Position numbers and translations under genes: made by a program. Below the pieces are notes generated by a model. That model did not search any database and was not told where the DNA came from. It was given only the letters and a program-made list of their open reading frames with translations. This document shows positions 43,633 through 53,589 of a DNA stretch of 64,000 bases, one piece after another. Every line of letters begins with the position of its first letter. Position 1 is the first letter of the stretch. The DNA is from Petaurus breviceps papuanus (lineage: Eukaryota > Chordata > Mammalia > Diprotodontia > Petauridae): contig JAMXIF010000077.1 in assembly GCA_028583685.1 (NCBI GenBank), forward strand, positions 9,134,821 to 9,198,820, read 5' to 3'.

Positions 43633-43778
43633 GGGAGGCAACTGGATGGAAAGGTAGATAGAGCACTAACCTTGGAGTCAGGAGGACTTAAATTCAAATC
43701 CAGCCTCACTTAATAGTTGTGTGACCCTGGGTAAGTCACTTAACTCAGATTACCTCAAAAAAAAAAGCAAAGAAAGAA
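43633..43778 (+). repeat. WSINE-like CORE-SINE with intact duplication
   Basis: GTAGATAGAGCACTAACC, GGAGTCAGGAGGACTTAAAT, TAGTTGTGTGACCCTGGG, then an A-rich tail with AAAGAAAG. Perfect 14-bp target duplication AGAAATGTGAATGA at 43619-43632 and 43779-43792. Confidence 0.94.
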
Positions 43779-44034
43779 AGAAATGTGAATGATATCATTC
43801 ATTGGCTAAAGCATCCATGGATAAAGCACATCCCAGCTCAAAGTGAAGTTAACTATGACAATGCCATAAGAATTAGATTTCCTAACTCACCAAGAAATAA
43901 AGGAAAGAAAAAAAGTAATTATATCAAGTTTGAGTGCAAAGTAAGAGTAGGCATAATAATCTCATCATTAACTAGATTTTGAGGGAGAGAGAGTCTTTTT
44001 ATATCGCTTATAAGAAATATTACTTTGTGTCAGA

Positions 44035-44215
44035 TTTGAATCATGTCAGACAGCATCAGGAAACCTGGTTCAAATCTCAACTTGGACACTCCCTAATCCT
44101 GTGATTCTGTACAAATCATCCTATCTCTAGAAGCCCTATGTGCAAATGAGCCTGTAATATCTATTCCATGGGCTTGTTGCAAAGAAGGCTCACATGAGCT
44201 AATGTTTGTTCAAAG
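44035..44215 (+). repeat. MIR-type SINE, diverged
   Basis: CCTGGTTCAAATCTCAACT, GTACAAATCATCCTATCTC, GGGCTTGTTGCAAAGAAGG. Confidence 0.65.
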
Positions 44216-44249
44216 TTGCATCCACTGACAAGTTAATGTAGTCTGAGAT

Positions 44250-44580
44250 TATAGGATCAATAGAGGTAGAGCTAGAAGTCTCTAGTCTCAGAAGTCATCT
44301 AGTACTGTGCCTTTATTTTTATTCTATTTTGCTTTTTAGAGGGGGGAAGGCAGGGCAATTAGAGTTAAGTGACTTGCCCAAGGTCACATGGCTTGTAAGT
44401 GTTAAGTGTCTGAGGCTGGATTAGAACTCAGGTCCTCTTGACTCCAGGGCCAGTGCTCTATTCACTGTGCCACATAGCCACCCCTTATTACTTTTTATTT
44501 TTTTGTGTCTTCATTTTACAGAGGAAGAAACTGAGGCACAAAGATATTACATGCCATAGATCATTTGGCAAACTTCAAAA
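44250..44580 (-). repeat. MIR-type SINE split by a WSINE-like SINE
   Basis: 44250-44310 (AGAGGTAGAGCTAGAAGTC, AGAAGTCATCTAGTACTG) and 44495-44580 (TCATTTTACAGAGGAAGAAA, CTGAGGCACAAAG) are the outer MIR; the insert occupies about 44320-44485. Confidence 0.75.
44320..44485 (-). repeat. WSINE-like CORE-SINE nested in MIR
   Basis: GGCAATTAGAGTTAAGTGAC, GCCCAAGGTCACATGGC, AGAACTCAGGTCCTCTTGAC, CACTGTGCCACATAGCCACC. Confidence 0.92.
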
Positions 44581-44714
44581 TACTGGATAAATGGCAAGAT
44601 TCTTATTACCCTTGAAAAGATGCCATGCCAGCTACCTATGATGTAGTCAGAGGAGGATCCTTATGGATAGCAACCCATCTATAACTACAGATAAGTCTTA
44701 GAAAATAGCCTGTG

Positions 44715-44828
44715 GTTCTGTGAGAGGTTAAGTAACTTGTCCAGAGTCACATAGCTAATCCTTGTCACAGGCAGGATCTGAACCTACATCTTCCTGTCTC
44801 TAGGGCCAGAATGCTACACTACCTCTTC
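44715..44828 (-). repeat. MIR-type SINE
   Basis: GAGGTTAAGTAACTTGTCC, AGAGTCACATAGCTAATCC, GGATCTGAACCTACATCTTC. Confidence 0.8.
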
Positions 44829-44829
44829 C

Positions 44830-45205
44830 CCTGAACACAGGAATACTACCAATTTTCCAAATCCCTCTATTGTTTCCTATATGAGCAAAAGAGTCATTTG
44901 TTGCTATAAACAATATTGTGGAAAAGAAAAAAAATCCAATTATGAGCAAACCCATTATAGGCTTGAGTGCCTTCTTAAAAAAAAAAAAAGATTTGCAATG
45001 AGCTCATCTGTACCATTTAAATTCTTTAGGCTCCCTGAGATGCTTGTTTTAGGAAGTGCTGCATTATTTACACCTGGTATGATCTGGGAACCACTCTGAG
45101 TTCTGGGGTTCCCTGTCATAGGCTTGAAATAAGGATTCTCTCTCCTTGAGCCATCTCACCAATCATCATTAAGAGATGGCTTCAATTCCAACTTAGGATA
45201 TATTT
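44830..45205. other. low-repeat stretch
   Basis: A 72-codon frame (44881-45099) contains an internal poly-lysine from an A run and has no recognisable family. Nothing else seen. Confidence 0.45.
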
Positions 45206-45207
45206 TT

Positions 45208-45388
45208 GTGTGTATATGTATATGTATGTATGCATGTGTATATGCAGACAGAGAGGGAGGGAGGGAGAGAGAGAAAGAAGGAAAGAGAGGGAGAGAGAAA
45301 GAGAGCAAGAAAGAGAAAGAGGGAGAGAAAAAGAGAGAGAGGGAAAGAGAGAGAGGAGAAAAAGAGGGAGAGAAAGGACAGAGAGAGC
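45208..45388. repeat. TG/TATG microsatellite followed by GA-rich tract
   Basis: TGTATATGTATATGTATG-type repeats, then 140 bp of GAGA/GAAA purines. Frames on both strands are artefacts. Confidence 0.95.
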
Positions 45389-45389
45389 T

Positions 45390-46000
45390 TTCTAGAGGCT
45401 GAGTTGTCAATTTATTAGCTTTAATAGAGAGAAGGACCCCCCTCCCTTTTATAATGAAACGGGTGGTAAGTGGTGTGTTTCTTTCTCTTTAATAATTTAG
45501 CAAATTACCTGCCATAAAATCTTCACCTGTTCTTTGTTTCCTCAGCACCACCAAATTGGGATTCCATATAAATCCTTTCCTTTGGGAGATTTATGCCTAG
45601 CACAGGAAGAATATCTCCACTTAAATTTTTATGAAACATCAAAATTACGATCGAGTTTAGCAACACCATACAACAGCTTCTCTTCATTCCACAAGATGTA
45701 TTTCCAATATTTGTGGACATCATTCTTTATCTCCCATTTAAATCTGTATTTTCCTGTGGCAGCTTCTTCTTTGTTTTATCAATTTTCCTATTTGTATGAG
45801 CAAGGTACTAATTTGTCTTTCATTACATAGAGTGCCAAATGCCAACCACAGAATTGAGTCTAGTCAAGAAAGGAGGCCCACAGGATGCCAATCCCTCTCC
45901 CTACCCCCCCGCCCCGCAAAGGGCTAATGTCAAGTTGATTTTTTCTCTTTCTTTGGGAGTGGCTAGCCCTATGCTGAAAGAGAAGTGAAGGAAAAAGGAA
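45390..46000. other. low-repeat stretch, candidate conserved block
   Basis: 45460-45850 is repeat-free AT-rich sequence containing a 98-codon frame (45534-45830). It begins near a TTGTTTCCTCAG splice-acceptor-like site but has no recognisable domain, biased serine/phenylalanine/tyrosine content and no donor that I can support. Confidence 0.4.
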
Positions 46001-46002
46001 TG

Positions 46003-46262
46003 AGCATTCATATGGTGCTAACTATATGCTAGGCACTATATTAAGTGCTTTACAAAGATTGTCTCATTTGATCCCCATAACCCTGAGAAGTAGGTGCTAT
46101 TATGATCCTAATTTTTTCAATTGTGGAAACTTAGGCAAACTGAGATGAAATGACTGTCCCAGGGTCACATGGCTAATAAGTGTATGAAGCTAGATTTGAA
46201 CTCGAGTCTGCCTGAATCTAGTCTCAATGTTTTATCCACTGTGCTACCTGTATGCCCCAGAG
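46003..46262 (-). repeat. MIR-type SINE, long copy
   Basis: TATGCTAGGCACTATATTAA, CTTTACAAAGATTGTCTCAT, GAGAAGTAGGTGCTATTATG, GGGTCACATGGCTAATAAG, TATCCACTGTGCTACCTG. Confidence 0.85.
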
Positions 46263-46264
46263 AG

Positions 46265-46750
46265 AACAAGGAATCAAATCTCAGTCCAGGGTGCTGCCCA
46301 AGTTGAATTTACATTAATGAATGAACCCATATTCTGTCCATTATGATTTGGAATTGGGTGTCTCATTCTTTAATTGGATGTTTTAATAAAGGATTTATAT
46401 AGTATCCACTGAGTCGTTATCAATTAATTACCCATGGAAATTTAGGGCATGTTACACAGTGGCAGTTATCACACCCAGGGTGGCTGGCATATGTTACATA
46501 AAAGATGCAGTCACCTTGAAATTATATCAGCAAAGCTGCCTTTTACCTAGAGAAGACAAGGCAGTGCTAATGTGAGTAGTGAACAAAACCCATTAGCAGG
46601 AATGAAAATCTGCAAACTCTTTAAAGGACCCAACTCATTCAGGACGGTTTTAGGCATCAGAGTTTGACGGGTTTTAGAAACCCTTTAGACACTTCTTGTT
46701 ACATGAAACATGATTTCCCTTCCTTGACAAAAAGTACTTCCGTTGAAAAC
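46265..46750. other. low-repeat stretch, candidate conserved block
   Basis: 46375-46610 is repeat-free with ATCAATTAATTACCC and other AT-rich motifs. Confidence 0.4.
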
Positions 46751-46752
46751 TC

Positions 46753-47175
46753 TGGTCTCTCCTACTTCCAGTGCTTAGGACGGTGCCTAAGACGGCAAGA
46801 GTTTAATAAATATTATTAACTGGCTCTGATGGATTTTGTGTGGGGTCAGCAGCAGACCCTGCCTCAATGGAGCACCCTCCTCATCTCTGACTCTTAGAAT
46901 AGCTAGCTTCCTTCCAGGCTCAGTTCAAGGGCTATTTTTGATGATTTCTACTCTCAGGAACTGGTGTCTGTTCCCCCCATTGAAAAAACAAATCTTTTAT
47001 TTATTTCACATCTCTTTTGTATGTAATTAATTATATACATCTTTCATTTTTTCACTGATAGAACATAAGCCCATTGGGGGCAGGAACTGTTATATTTTTG
47101 GTTTTGTACTCCCAAAGCCTACTATTCTTCTTGGCATATAGGAGGTACTTAGTAAATCTAATTTGTGGGATGGTT
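46753..47175 (+). repeat. L2 LINE 3' ends
   Basis: 46753-46826 (AGTGCTTAGGACGGTGCCTA, AGTTTAATAAATATTATT) and 46850-47175 (AGGCTCAGTTCAAGGGC, GGGGGCAGGAACTGTTAT, GGAGGTACTTAGTAAATC). Confidence 0.78.
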
Positions 47176-47379
47176 AATCTAGTGAGGGTAGAAGGGTATA
47201 AAGTCAAGCACGAGCAGCTTCTAAGGTTCTGATTATGCAGTATAGAAAACTATTTATTCAGTAACAAATCAGAGCAAAACATTCACAGAAAATCAAAATA
47301 CAGCATTCACCATGTCACAATTCAACAACTTATCACTAAAATGGCCACAGAGTTTTCACCAAAGTGGTCACATAGTTTT

Positions 47380-47677
47380 TTTTTTAAAGCAATTGGGGTT
47401 AAGTAACTTGCTCAAGGTTACACAGCCAGTTATTTCTGGGTGTGGTGCTAAGTATGAGCCCAGATTTGATCTCCAGGTCATCCCGACACTGGGGCTGGTG
47501 CTCTTACTCGCTGAGCCACCTGGCCTCCCCTAAGCAATTGGGGTTAAGTAACTTGCTCAAGGTTACATGGCCAGGTGTTTCTGGGTGGGTGCTAAGTGTC
47601 TGAGCCCGGATTCGATCCCCCAGGTCATCCCAACACTGGGGCCGGTGCTCTTACTCGCTGTGCTACCTGGCCGCCCC
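47380..47677 (-). mobile_element. head-to-tail SINE dimer inserted as one unit
   Basis: Two monomers in the same orientation (47380-47530 and 47531-47677), each with GCAATTGGGGTTAAGTAACT, AAGGTTACA, TCATCC(C/A)ACACTGGGG and GGTGCTCTTACTCGCTG. One poly-A tail (T run at 47376-47385) lies at the outer 3' end and none between monomers. A single perfect 17-bp target duplication AGTGGTCACATAGTTTT (47363-47379, 47678-47694) flanks the pair, so the dimer moved as one RNA. It differs from the common WSINE-like copies by AGTGT(T/C)GGGATGACCTGG in the body. Confidence 0.92.
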
Positions 47678-48449
47678 AGTGGTCACATAGTTTTAAACAA
47701 AGTACAACCATTAATAACTAAATCATTCTTAATAAGGCTTGCCTCCTTAAGGGAAGCAAACTACAAAAGTCCTCCACCCATGAGGTACAATTAAGTTACA
47801 ATTTTATCAGTCACTAGTCAGTACCCTATTTTATGAGTCACTACTCAGACAATTTCATCTTGACTTGAGGCAGGCTTTCAGCTTCCATGGTTACTCTTCC
47901 ATGGTCCCAGCTCCTACCTGAATCCATCAAACTGTCACCTGGGTTCAATGGCAGGCAGCTCCCAGTTCCTTGTCCATTCTCTGTTCAGTTCCTGTTCCAC
48001 TTTGAAGCTCACAGTGTCCCATGCACCTCAAATCTCTCACAATCTCTGTTCCTGGGAAGACAAGGCTTAACAAAGCCACAATAACATTAATACATGTTAA
48101 CAAAGCCACAACATTCATAAAAAGTACTGGCACCACAGTCATGCTTCCTCAGTCTTTGGTAGCTCTGGCTGGCCCTCAGAAGCCCTTAGCAGCTCAGCTG
48201 GCCCTCAGAAGTCTTCAGCAGCTCTGGTTCTTGGAAGCTCTCAGCAGGAGTTTGGCTGGCTCTCAGAAGAAGCTCCGCCACCACAAGTTCTGTTCTTAAA
48301 ATCATAATCACTTTATCCAGCCTCAATTTGCCTTGCTCCAAGAAATTCTGTCTCAGTTCTCAATTCTCATTTTTCTCAGTTCTTCTCAATTCTCAGTTCA
48401 GTCTGCAGTCCAGCAATAGTAACCCAGTCTCCAGATGCTCACTGAGAGA

Positions 48450-48535
48450 AATTCTCTCTGTCTCTATCTCTGTCTCTCTCTCTGTCTCACTCTGTCTCTG
48501 TCTCTCTCTGTCTCGGTCTCTCTGTCTCTCTGGCA
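48450..48535. repeat. TCTC/TCTG low-complexity within the LTR
   Basis: CTCTGTCTCTCTCTCTGTCT-type tract lying between the TATA box and the repeated-unit zone of the LTR. Confidence 0.92.
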
Positions 48536-48904
48536 ACAGCTGCTCTGCCTCCACAATGTTTACCCCCAAGAAATTCTGACTCTCCCAGCTGGGGCTTTTC
48601 CTTATATACAGTATTAGCTCCTCCCTGTTCAGCCCCTTCCTATTACATAAGCAACAGGGGTTCATACCTTCTGTTTTTTTACAGAGGCTTAATTTGAAAC
48701 TAAGTGCTAAGTACCTGTTAGTTTGGCAATACCAAGAGATCTTCAAATTTCATTACTATTACAAAGTTTGTTTCTGCTACTTGCCATCTTTGTGGTGCTG
48801 AAAGTGCCTTCTGCTACTCCATAGATGAAAGAGCTGGAAAGGGTAAGGAGTTGAGAATAAATAGATGGATGTAGAAGAATGGCACAGCAATCCTTCCAGT
48901 CTTC

Positions 48905-49345
48905 TAGATTGCAATTTTGATGTCGTCTTTTACTTTTTCCCCTTTCCCTCACCTCCCTTGTCCTGGTAGTTGCCAAGTCTTGTTGATTCCACTTCTATGG
49001 AATCTCTTGCATTGACACATTTCTCTCAACTCACATAGCATCTATCTTCATCACCTCTCTCATGTATAATTGCAATAGCCCCATAATTCATCTATCTGCC
49101 CTTAATCTCTCCCCCATTCAAGCTCTCTTTTCCACCATTGCCAAATTGAAATTATTAGAATACAAAACTTACCATGTCATCACCTTCCTCCCTCACAAAT
49201 TGAAAATCTTCTCTAGTTTTCTATTGCCAGTAGGATAAAATGGAATTTCTCAAGTCTGGCATTTAAAGTCTGTAGGATCTGGTTCCCATGTCAAAATACC
49301 TTGCATCTACTTGATGTGCACACTTACTGAATGTTGTCTCTCTTA
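48905..49345 (+). repeat. L2 LINE 3' region
   Basis: TTGCCAAGTCTTGTTGATTC, CACCTCTCTCATGTATAATT, GCAATAGCCCCATAATTC, CACCATTGCCAAATTG, CATTTAAAGTCTGTAGGATC. Confidence 0.8.
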
Positions 49346-49539
49346 TTAAAACTGAGCCCCCTATTACAAAGGAGAAAGTTCCCTAGCATCCTTCATGTGG
49401 AGAGGTTGCATCTGCCAAACAATCTGATGGGGTCTGCACATGCATCAGACACCCTCCCCCATTACTCTATTATTTATATAGTGCTTCAAGTGCTTGATAT
49501 AGCTTTGATCCTCCTCCCAAAAAATATTCTCTCAGAAAG

Positions 49540-49675
49540 GTGAAATTATGATCTCCATTTTATAGATGAGGAAACTGATACTGAGAAAGGTTAAATGAAT
49601 TGTTGAGAGTCACACAGCTAGAGTCTGAGGCCAGATTCAAACTCAGGATGCACTGTGCCACCTAGCTGCCTAAAA
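49540..49675 (-). repeat. MIR-type SINE
   Basis: TCCATTTTATAGATGAGGAA, GAGAGTCACACAGCTAG, CACTGTGCCACCTAGCTGCC. Confidence 0.85.
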
Positions 49676-49999
49676 ATACCAGCAATGCCCTCTTTAAAGC
49701 ACTTGGGATACTCTTGCACAAGGCACCTCAACTAGAAGTAGGTGGTGTAGGAGAGATTAATAAAATGAGGAACATGCCTTATCTTTTGCCTGGAAAGAGT
49801 TCATAGTAGCTAGGAGAAGCTAACTCCTGATAAACATGAATTTAAACTGAGGAAAAAAAGAAGAAATTCCAAGAGCACAAACACATTCTAATTATATAGG
49901 TATTGAACCCCATGGTACATCTGCTCTTCTCCCCAAGCCCTAGGTGATGAAGGATTCCTTTTCCCATTGGACCAGTGATTCCATTTCTACAAATACAAA

Positions 50000-50270
50000 T
50001 TGACATTTTTTCTACAGTTTAGAGCCTTGGGGAGTTATACGAGGCACTGAGGGGTAAGGTGTCTTATCAAGACCCATACAAACAAAAGACTTGAATCCAG
50101 ATCTCCCTGACTCAAAGGCCTGTTTTCTATCCACTTCACCACAGCTGCCATTCCAGGACAAATATTATTGAAATTATGATGCAGAAGTTAGGGCTCAGAG
50201 AGGTAACGTCTTACCAGTGAGAATCCAGGATTTGAATCTAAGTCCCCTCTAAATTCACAACTCCTCCCCT
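50000..50270 (-). repeat. two MIR-type SINE fragments
   Basis: About 50010-50152 (GACTTGAATCCAGATCTCCC, TTCTATCCACTTCACC) and 50160-50270 (GCTCAGAGAGGTAACGTC, AATCCAGGATTTGAATC). Confidence 0.75.
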
Positions 50271-50377
50271 TCCCCTTACATTCTACATGTTTATTTTTAG
50301 CTTAAATATGAACTACACTGGATGTTGTCAGGAGACATAGTAAGCACCTCTGAGATAGCAATAGAAACTGGGGAAGG

Positions 50378-50625
50378 ATGTTACCTTCAAGTCCCAGGTA
50401 AAATCCTACCTTCTGCAGGAAGCCTTTCTCAGTACCCCCTTGACATCATTGCCTTCTTTGAGATTACCACTAAGTTGTTGTGTCCATTGTGGTGCTTAGT
50501 TCTTACATGTTGTCTCTCCCATTAGACTGTGAGCTCCCTGAAGATGGAGAACACGTATTTTCCCTTTCATTGTATCCCCAGCACTGGGTATACTTCCTGG
50601 TAATTTAATGAATGCTTGGTTGTCA
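50378..50625 (+). repeat. L2 LINE 3' end
   Basis: GCAGGAAGCCTTTCTCAGTA, TAGACTGTGAGCTCCCTGAA, TGTATCCCCAGCACTGGG, TTTAATGAATGCTTGG. Confidence 0.85.
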
Positions 50626-50629
50626 TCCC

Positions 50630-50803
50630 TATTTTGTCCAATGGTAGCCATCTCTGGGGGGAGGGGGGGGAGGTAGGAGGGAGGAAAGAAGAAAAGAAAG
50701 AAAATTACATGATAATTTTGTTGTATATGTGAAGGGAATGCTCTGCTATTGCAAGTTGTGTATAGTAGATTTGATGTTTCATGTATAATCATCTTTTTTA
50801 TTG
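50630..50803 (+). mobile_element. L1-like 3' segment
   Basis: ATTTTGTCCAATGGTAGCCA, G/A-rich run, TTACATGATAATTTTGTTGT, AATCATCTTTTTTATTGCC. Colinear with the reverse complement of 33400-33560. Confidence 0.75.
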
Positions 50804-50862
50804 CCAGCTATGTTCACAGTCTGTACTAGCCACCAGATAGATAACAGCAATGTGCTAGAAAT

Positions 50863-50996
50863 CGGGGCAGGGAACCTGTGGCCTTGAGGTTACATTTGGC
50901 CCTCTAGGTTCTCAAGTGCACCCCTTTGAATCCAAACTTCATAGTCAATGGGCCACACTTGAGAACCTAGTGGGTCACAGGTCCCCCACTCCCCTT
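50863..50996. mobile_element. hAT-type palindromic MITE, shortened copy
   Basis: Inverted arms CGGGGCAGGGAACCTGTGGC and GGGTCACAGGTCCCCCACTC match the ends of 6624-6823. The centre is shorter. Confidence 0.8.
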
Positions 50997-50997
50997 A

Positions 50998-51085
50998 GAT
51001 ACTTGGGATAGAAAGGGGAAAAAAACAACATATTTCCTGCCCTCAAGGACCTTTCAATCTACACTAATACTATATATATAGTACA
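50998..51085 (-). repeat. L2 LINE short fragment
   Basis: ATACTTGGGATAGAAAGG, CTGCCCTCAAGGACCTTTC. Confidence 0.65.
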
Positions 51086-51224
51086 AGCTAATAATGTTGT
51101 TTAAGGGAGAAAGAGAGAGTTCAAGGTGAAATACAGTTGATGTAAACACAAAGGATATTACTAAAAAAATTAATAAATATATTTATATGGCATGTCACAG
51201 GGTTTCCCCTTCCCCAGGGTGATT

Positions 51225-51415
51225 TCACATATTTTATTTCATTTGATCATCAAAACAGCTCTGTGGTTGAGCCATGATAGAGTTTATTATGCCTGTCTTC
51301 TAGATGAGCTCTTTGAGGTTCAAAGGAGTCACATGCTTTACATAGATCCCACTGTTCAGGGTGCTAGAGTCCTGATTTTCTAACTCCCAGGCCATAGCTT
51401 TTCCACTGAACAAAT
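51225..51415 (-). repeat. MIR-type SINE, diverged
   Basis: ATTTCATTTGATCATCAAAA, CAAAGGAGTCACATGC, AGGCCATAGCTTTTCCACTG. Confidence 0.6.
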
Positions 51416-51419
51416 GCAC

Positions 51420-51985
51420 TCTTTTCTTGAGCCAAGAACCTAAAATGCCAGTTCTTAGATCACCTATAGAGTCAGACCAAACTCTATGGAGAAAACTTGC
51501 TAACATTTAATTGAGGATAAACTAGTATTTTTAAAAATGCATTGTGAAAGAAATGCCTCCCCTGCTCATTTAACTGACTTTCCACATTAGTGTCTTCTGA
51601 CTTCAGGCTTTATTCAGTTTCTTGCCAGCTGAATGGTGGGGAATGAAAGCCAATTGACAAGTAGGGTTTCAGAGATTGGCCATATAATGCAGCCATGCTG
51701 GAAAATGACTGAAGAATTATTATTTATGACACTATAGGATGGCAGCTCCATTTTTAGTCAACCATTAAGTAGACAAAATATTTCTAATTAAATCTTTCCA
51801 GAAAGAAGGTAAGTTTAAATCAATTTGACAGCCAATTCAAATAATCCAGGCTTTTAAAAAAATAAAGGCTAAAAACACTATCTGCTCTGATGCCATGAAT
51901 TATCCAGAGTGGTGGTTTACCTTGGTCAAATTTATTGGGTCAAATGGCCACTTCCATTTCAATCCATATGGCATTTATTTAGTGC
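51420..51985. other. low-repeat stretch, candidate conserved block
   Basis: 51555-51900 is repeat-free and rich in AT-core motifs (TTCTAATTAAATC, CAATTTGACAGCCAATTC). Confidence 0.4.
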
Positions 51986-51987
51986 CT

Positions 51988-52925
51988 ACAACGTGTCTCC
52001 TCGTCTCCCACCTGCATAATTGCAATAACTTCCTAATTGATCTCCTTGGTTCAAGACTCTACCCATTCCAATCCATCTTCCACACAGCTGCCAAAGTGGC
52101 ATTTCTAACGCACAGATCTGTACACGTCACTCTTCTAATAAATTCTTGTTGTTGCTCAGTCATTCAGTCATGTCCAAGTCTTTGTGACCCCATAGACCAT
52201 ACTGCCCATGAGTTTTTCTTAGCAAAGATACTGGAGTGGTTTGTCATATCCTTCTCCAATGGATTAAGGCAAACAGAGGTTAAGTAACTTTCCCAGGGTC
52301 ACACAGCCAGTAAGTGTTTTAGGCCAGATTTGCATAAACTCTAGTGACTCCCAATTATTATTAGCATCACAAATGAAGTCCTCTACTTGGCCTTTAATAG
52401 CCTTCACCACCTGGCTCCAAGTTACCTTTCTAGCTTTATAACATATTATTCCTCTTCACATGCTCTACAGCTGAGCCAAACAGGCTTTCTTTCTGTATCT
52501 CAGACACAGGACTCCATCTTCTGTCTCCATGTCTTCTTACAATTTGTCTCTCTTGTGCCTGGAGTGCACTTCATCCTCACTTCCTCACTCTTGCCATCTA
52601 GCTCTAAGTTCTAAGTTCAGCTCAAGCACCTCCTCCTGTATGGGACCCTTTCCTGATTCCCATAGCTACTAATAGACTCTCTGCATCCCGTTACCTTGTC
52701 TTTATTTTGTTATGCATATGTACATACATTTTATCTCACCTTGAGATGAACTCTTTGAGGGAAATGGTTTCTTCCTCTTTTAATTTCTATTTATTCTTCA
52801 TTTTGTTTTATTCTATATTTTATCTTTCTTTTTTATTTTGTTATTATTTATTATATTTATCCATGGTGACTATCACAGCACTCGACACATAGTTGGAGCT
52901 TAATAAATGCTTGCTGATTATGTGC
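51988..52925 (+). repeat. L2 LINE 3' region split by a SINE
   Basis: 51988-52143: CGTCTCCCACCTGCATAATT, TCCAATCCATCTTCCACACA, GCTGCCAAAGTGGC. 52336-52925: TAGCCTTCACCACCTGGC, CCTGGAGTGCACTTCATCC, GAGATGAACTCTTTGAGGG, GCTTAATAAATGCTTGCTGA. Confidence 0.9.
52145..52335 (-). repeat. MAR1-like CORE-SINE inside L2
   Basis: TGTTGTTGCTCAGTCATTCA, TCATGTCCAAGTCTTTGTGA, CAAAGATACTGGAGTGG, GGTCACACAGCCAGTAAG. Flanks ATAAATTCT / ATAAACTCT suggest a target duplication with one mismatch. Confidence 0.9.
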
Positions 52926-52929
52926 AGAT

Positions 52930-53258
52930 AATACATAGATAAAAGGAAAAACCCCTCCTGTCCTCAAGGAACTTCACTTCACTGAGGGATACAATGTAAA
53001 CAATGATGATATACAAGATTTATTAAGGAAGAAAAAAATCCCTTCTTAAGAAGGGATCAGGAAACACTTCATGTACTGTAGGAGGAAGAACATCATTTAA
53101 ACCTTTAAGACGGTGAGGGATTCCAAGAGGAAAGGGAAGAACTAAATGCATTGCAGGCATGAGGGTAATATAGGAAAAAGCAGAGAGGTGAAAGATGAGA
53201 TAAGATGCTAAGTTTAGGAATTAGAAAGTGGGACAATTTGACTAGAACATAGAAGAAG
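52930..53258 (-). repeat. L2 LINE fragment
   Basis: CCTGTCCTCAAGGAACTTCA, TGCATTGCAGGCATGAGGG, GGAATTAGAAAGTGGGACAA. Confidence 0.75.
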
Positions 53259-53450
53259 GAAGGAAAGAAGAAAAGAAGGAAGGAAAGAAGAAAAGAAGGA
53301 AGGAAGGAAGGAAGGAAGGAAGGAAGGAAGGAAGGAAGGAANNNNNNNNNNAGGAAGGAAGGAAGGAAGGAAGGAAGGAAGGAAGGAAGGAAGGAAGGGA
53401 AGAAGAAAAGAAGGAAAGAAGGGAGAGAGGGATGGAAGGAGGGAGGAAGG
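53256..53450. repeat. AAGG tetranucleotide array with a 10-N gap
   Basis: AAGG repeats with AAAG variants. 53342-53351 are N, so the true array length is unknown. Confidence 0.97.
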
Positions 53451-53451
53451 A

Positions 53452-53580
53452 TTTATTAAACTCTTAATACTTGCAAACTATGCTAAGTGTTGAAGATAAT
53501 AAAGATTGAAGCGATGGTTTCTGCTCACAGAAGCCCATGCTCCAATGGGCGAGACAACACATATGGAAAGTTTTTGCTCT
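53452..53580 (-). repeat. L2 LINE 3' end
   Basis: TTATTAAACTCTTAATACTT, GCTAAGTGTTGAAGATAATA, CCCATGCTCCAATGGGCGAG. A second L2 end left of the Y-box pseudogene. Confidence 0.72.
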
Positions 53581-53589
53581 GTCAGATGG

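Larger units (their letters stand above)
47183..48763 (-). mobile_element. long LTR (ERV-type) with nested SINE dimer
   Basis: On the minus strand it begins TGTAATAGTAATG at 48763, has a TATA box (CTGTATATAAGG, near 48610), GAGACAGAG-type low-complexity just downstream, several degenerate units of CAGAGCTGCTGA / CTTCTGAGGGCC, and AATAAA near 47250 about 70 bp before the presumed end. About 1.28 kb without the SINE. The start and the repeated-unit zone resemble the LTR at 15320-15883, suggesting a related family. The left boundary is uncertain and no clear duplication is visible. It appears to be a solo LTR fossil. Confidence 0.6.

Noticed and set aside
47380-47677. Tandem SINE monomers as a CRISPR-like or satellite array
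   Set aside because: Only two units with SINE promoter and tail features and a single flanking duplication; a vertebrate retroposon dimer explains it.
48393-48746. 117-codon arginine/glutamate-rich frame
   Set aside because: It comes from the TCTC/TCTG tract inside an LTR.
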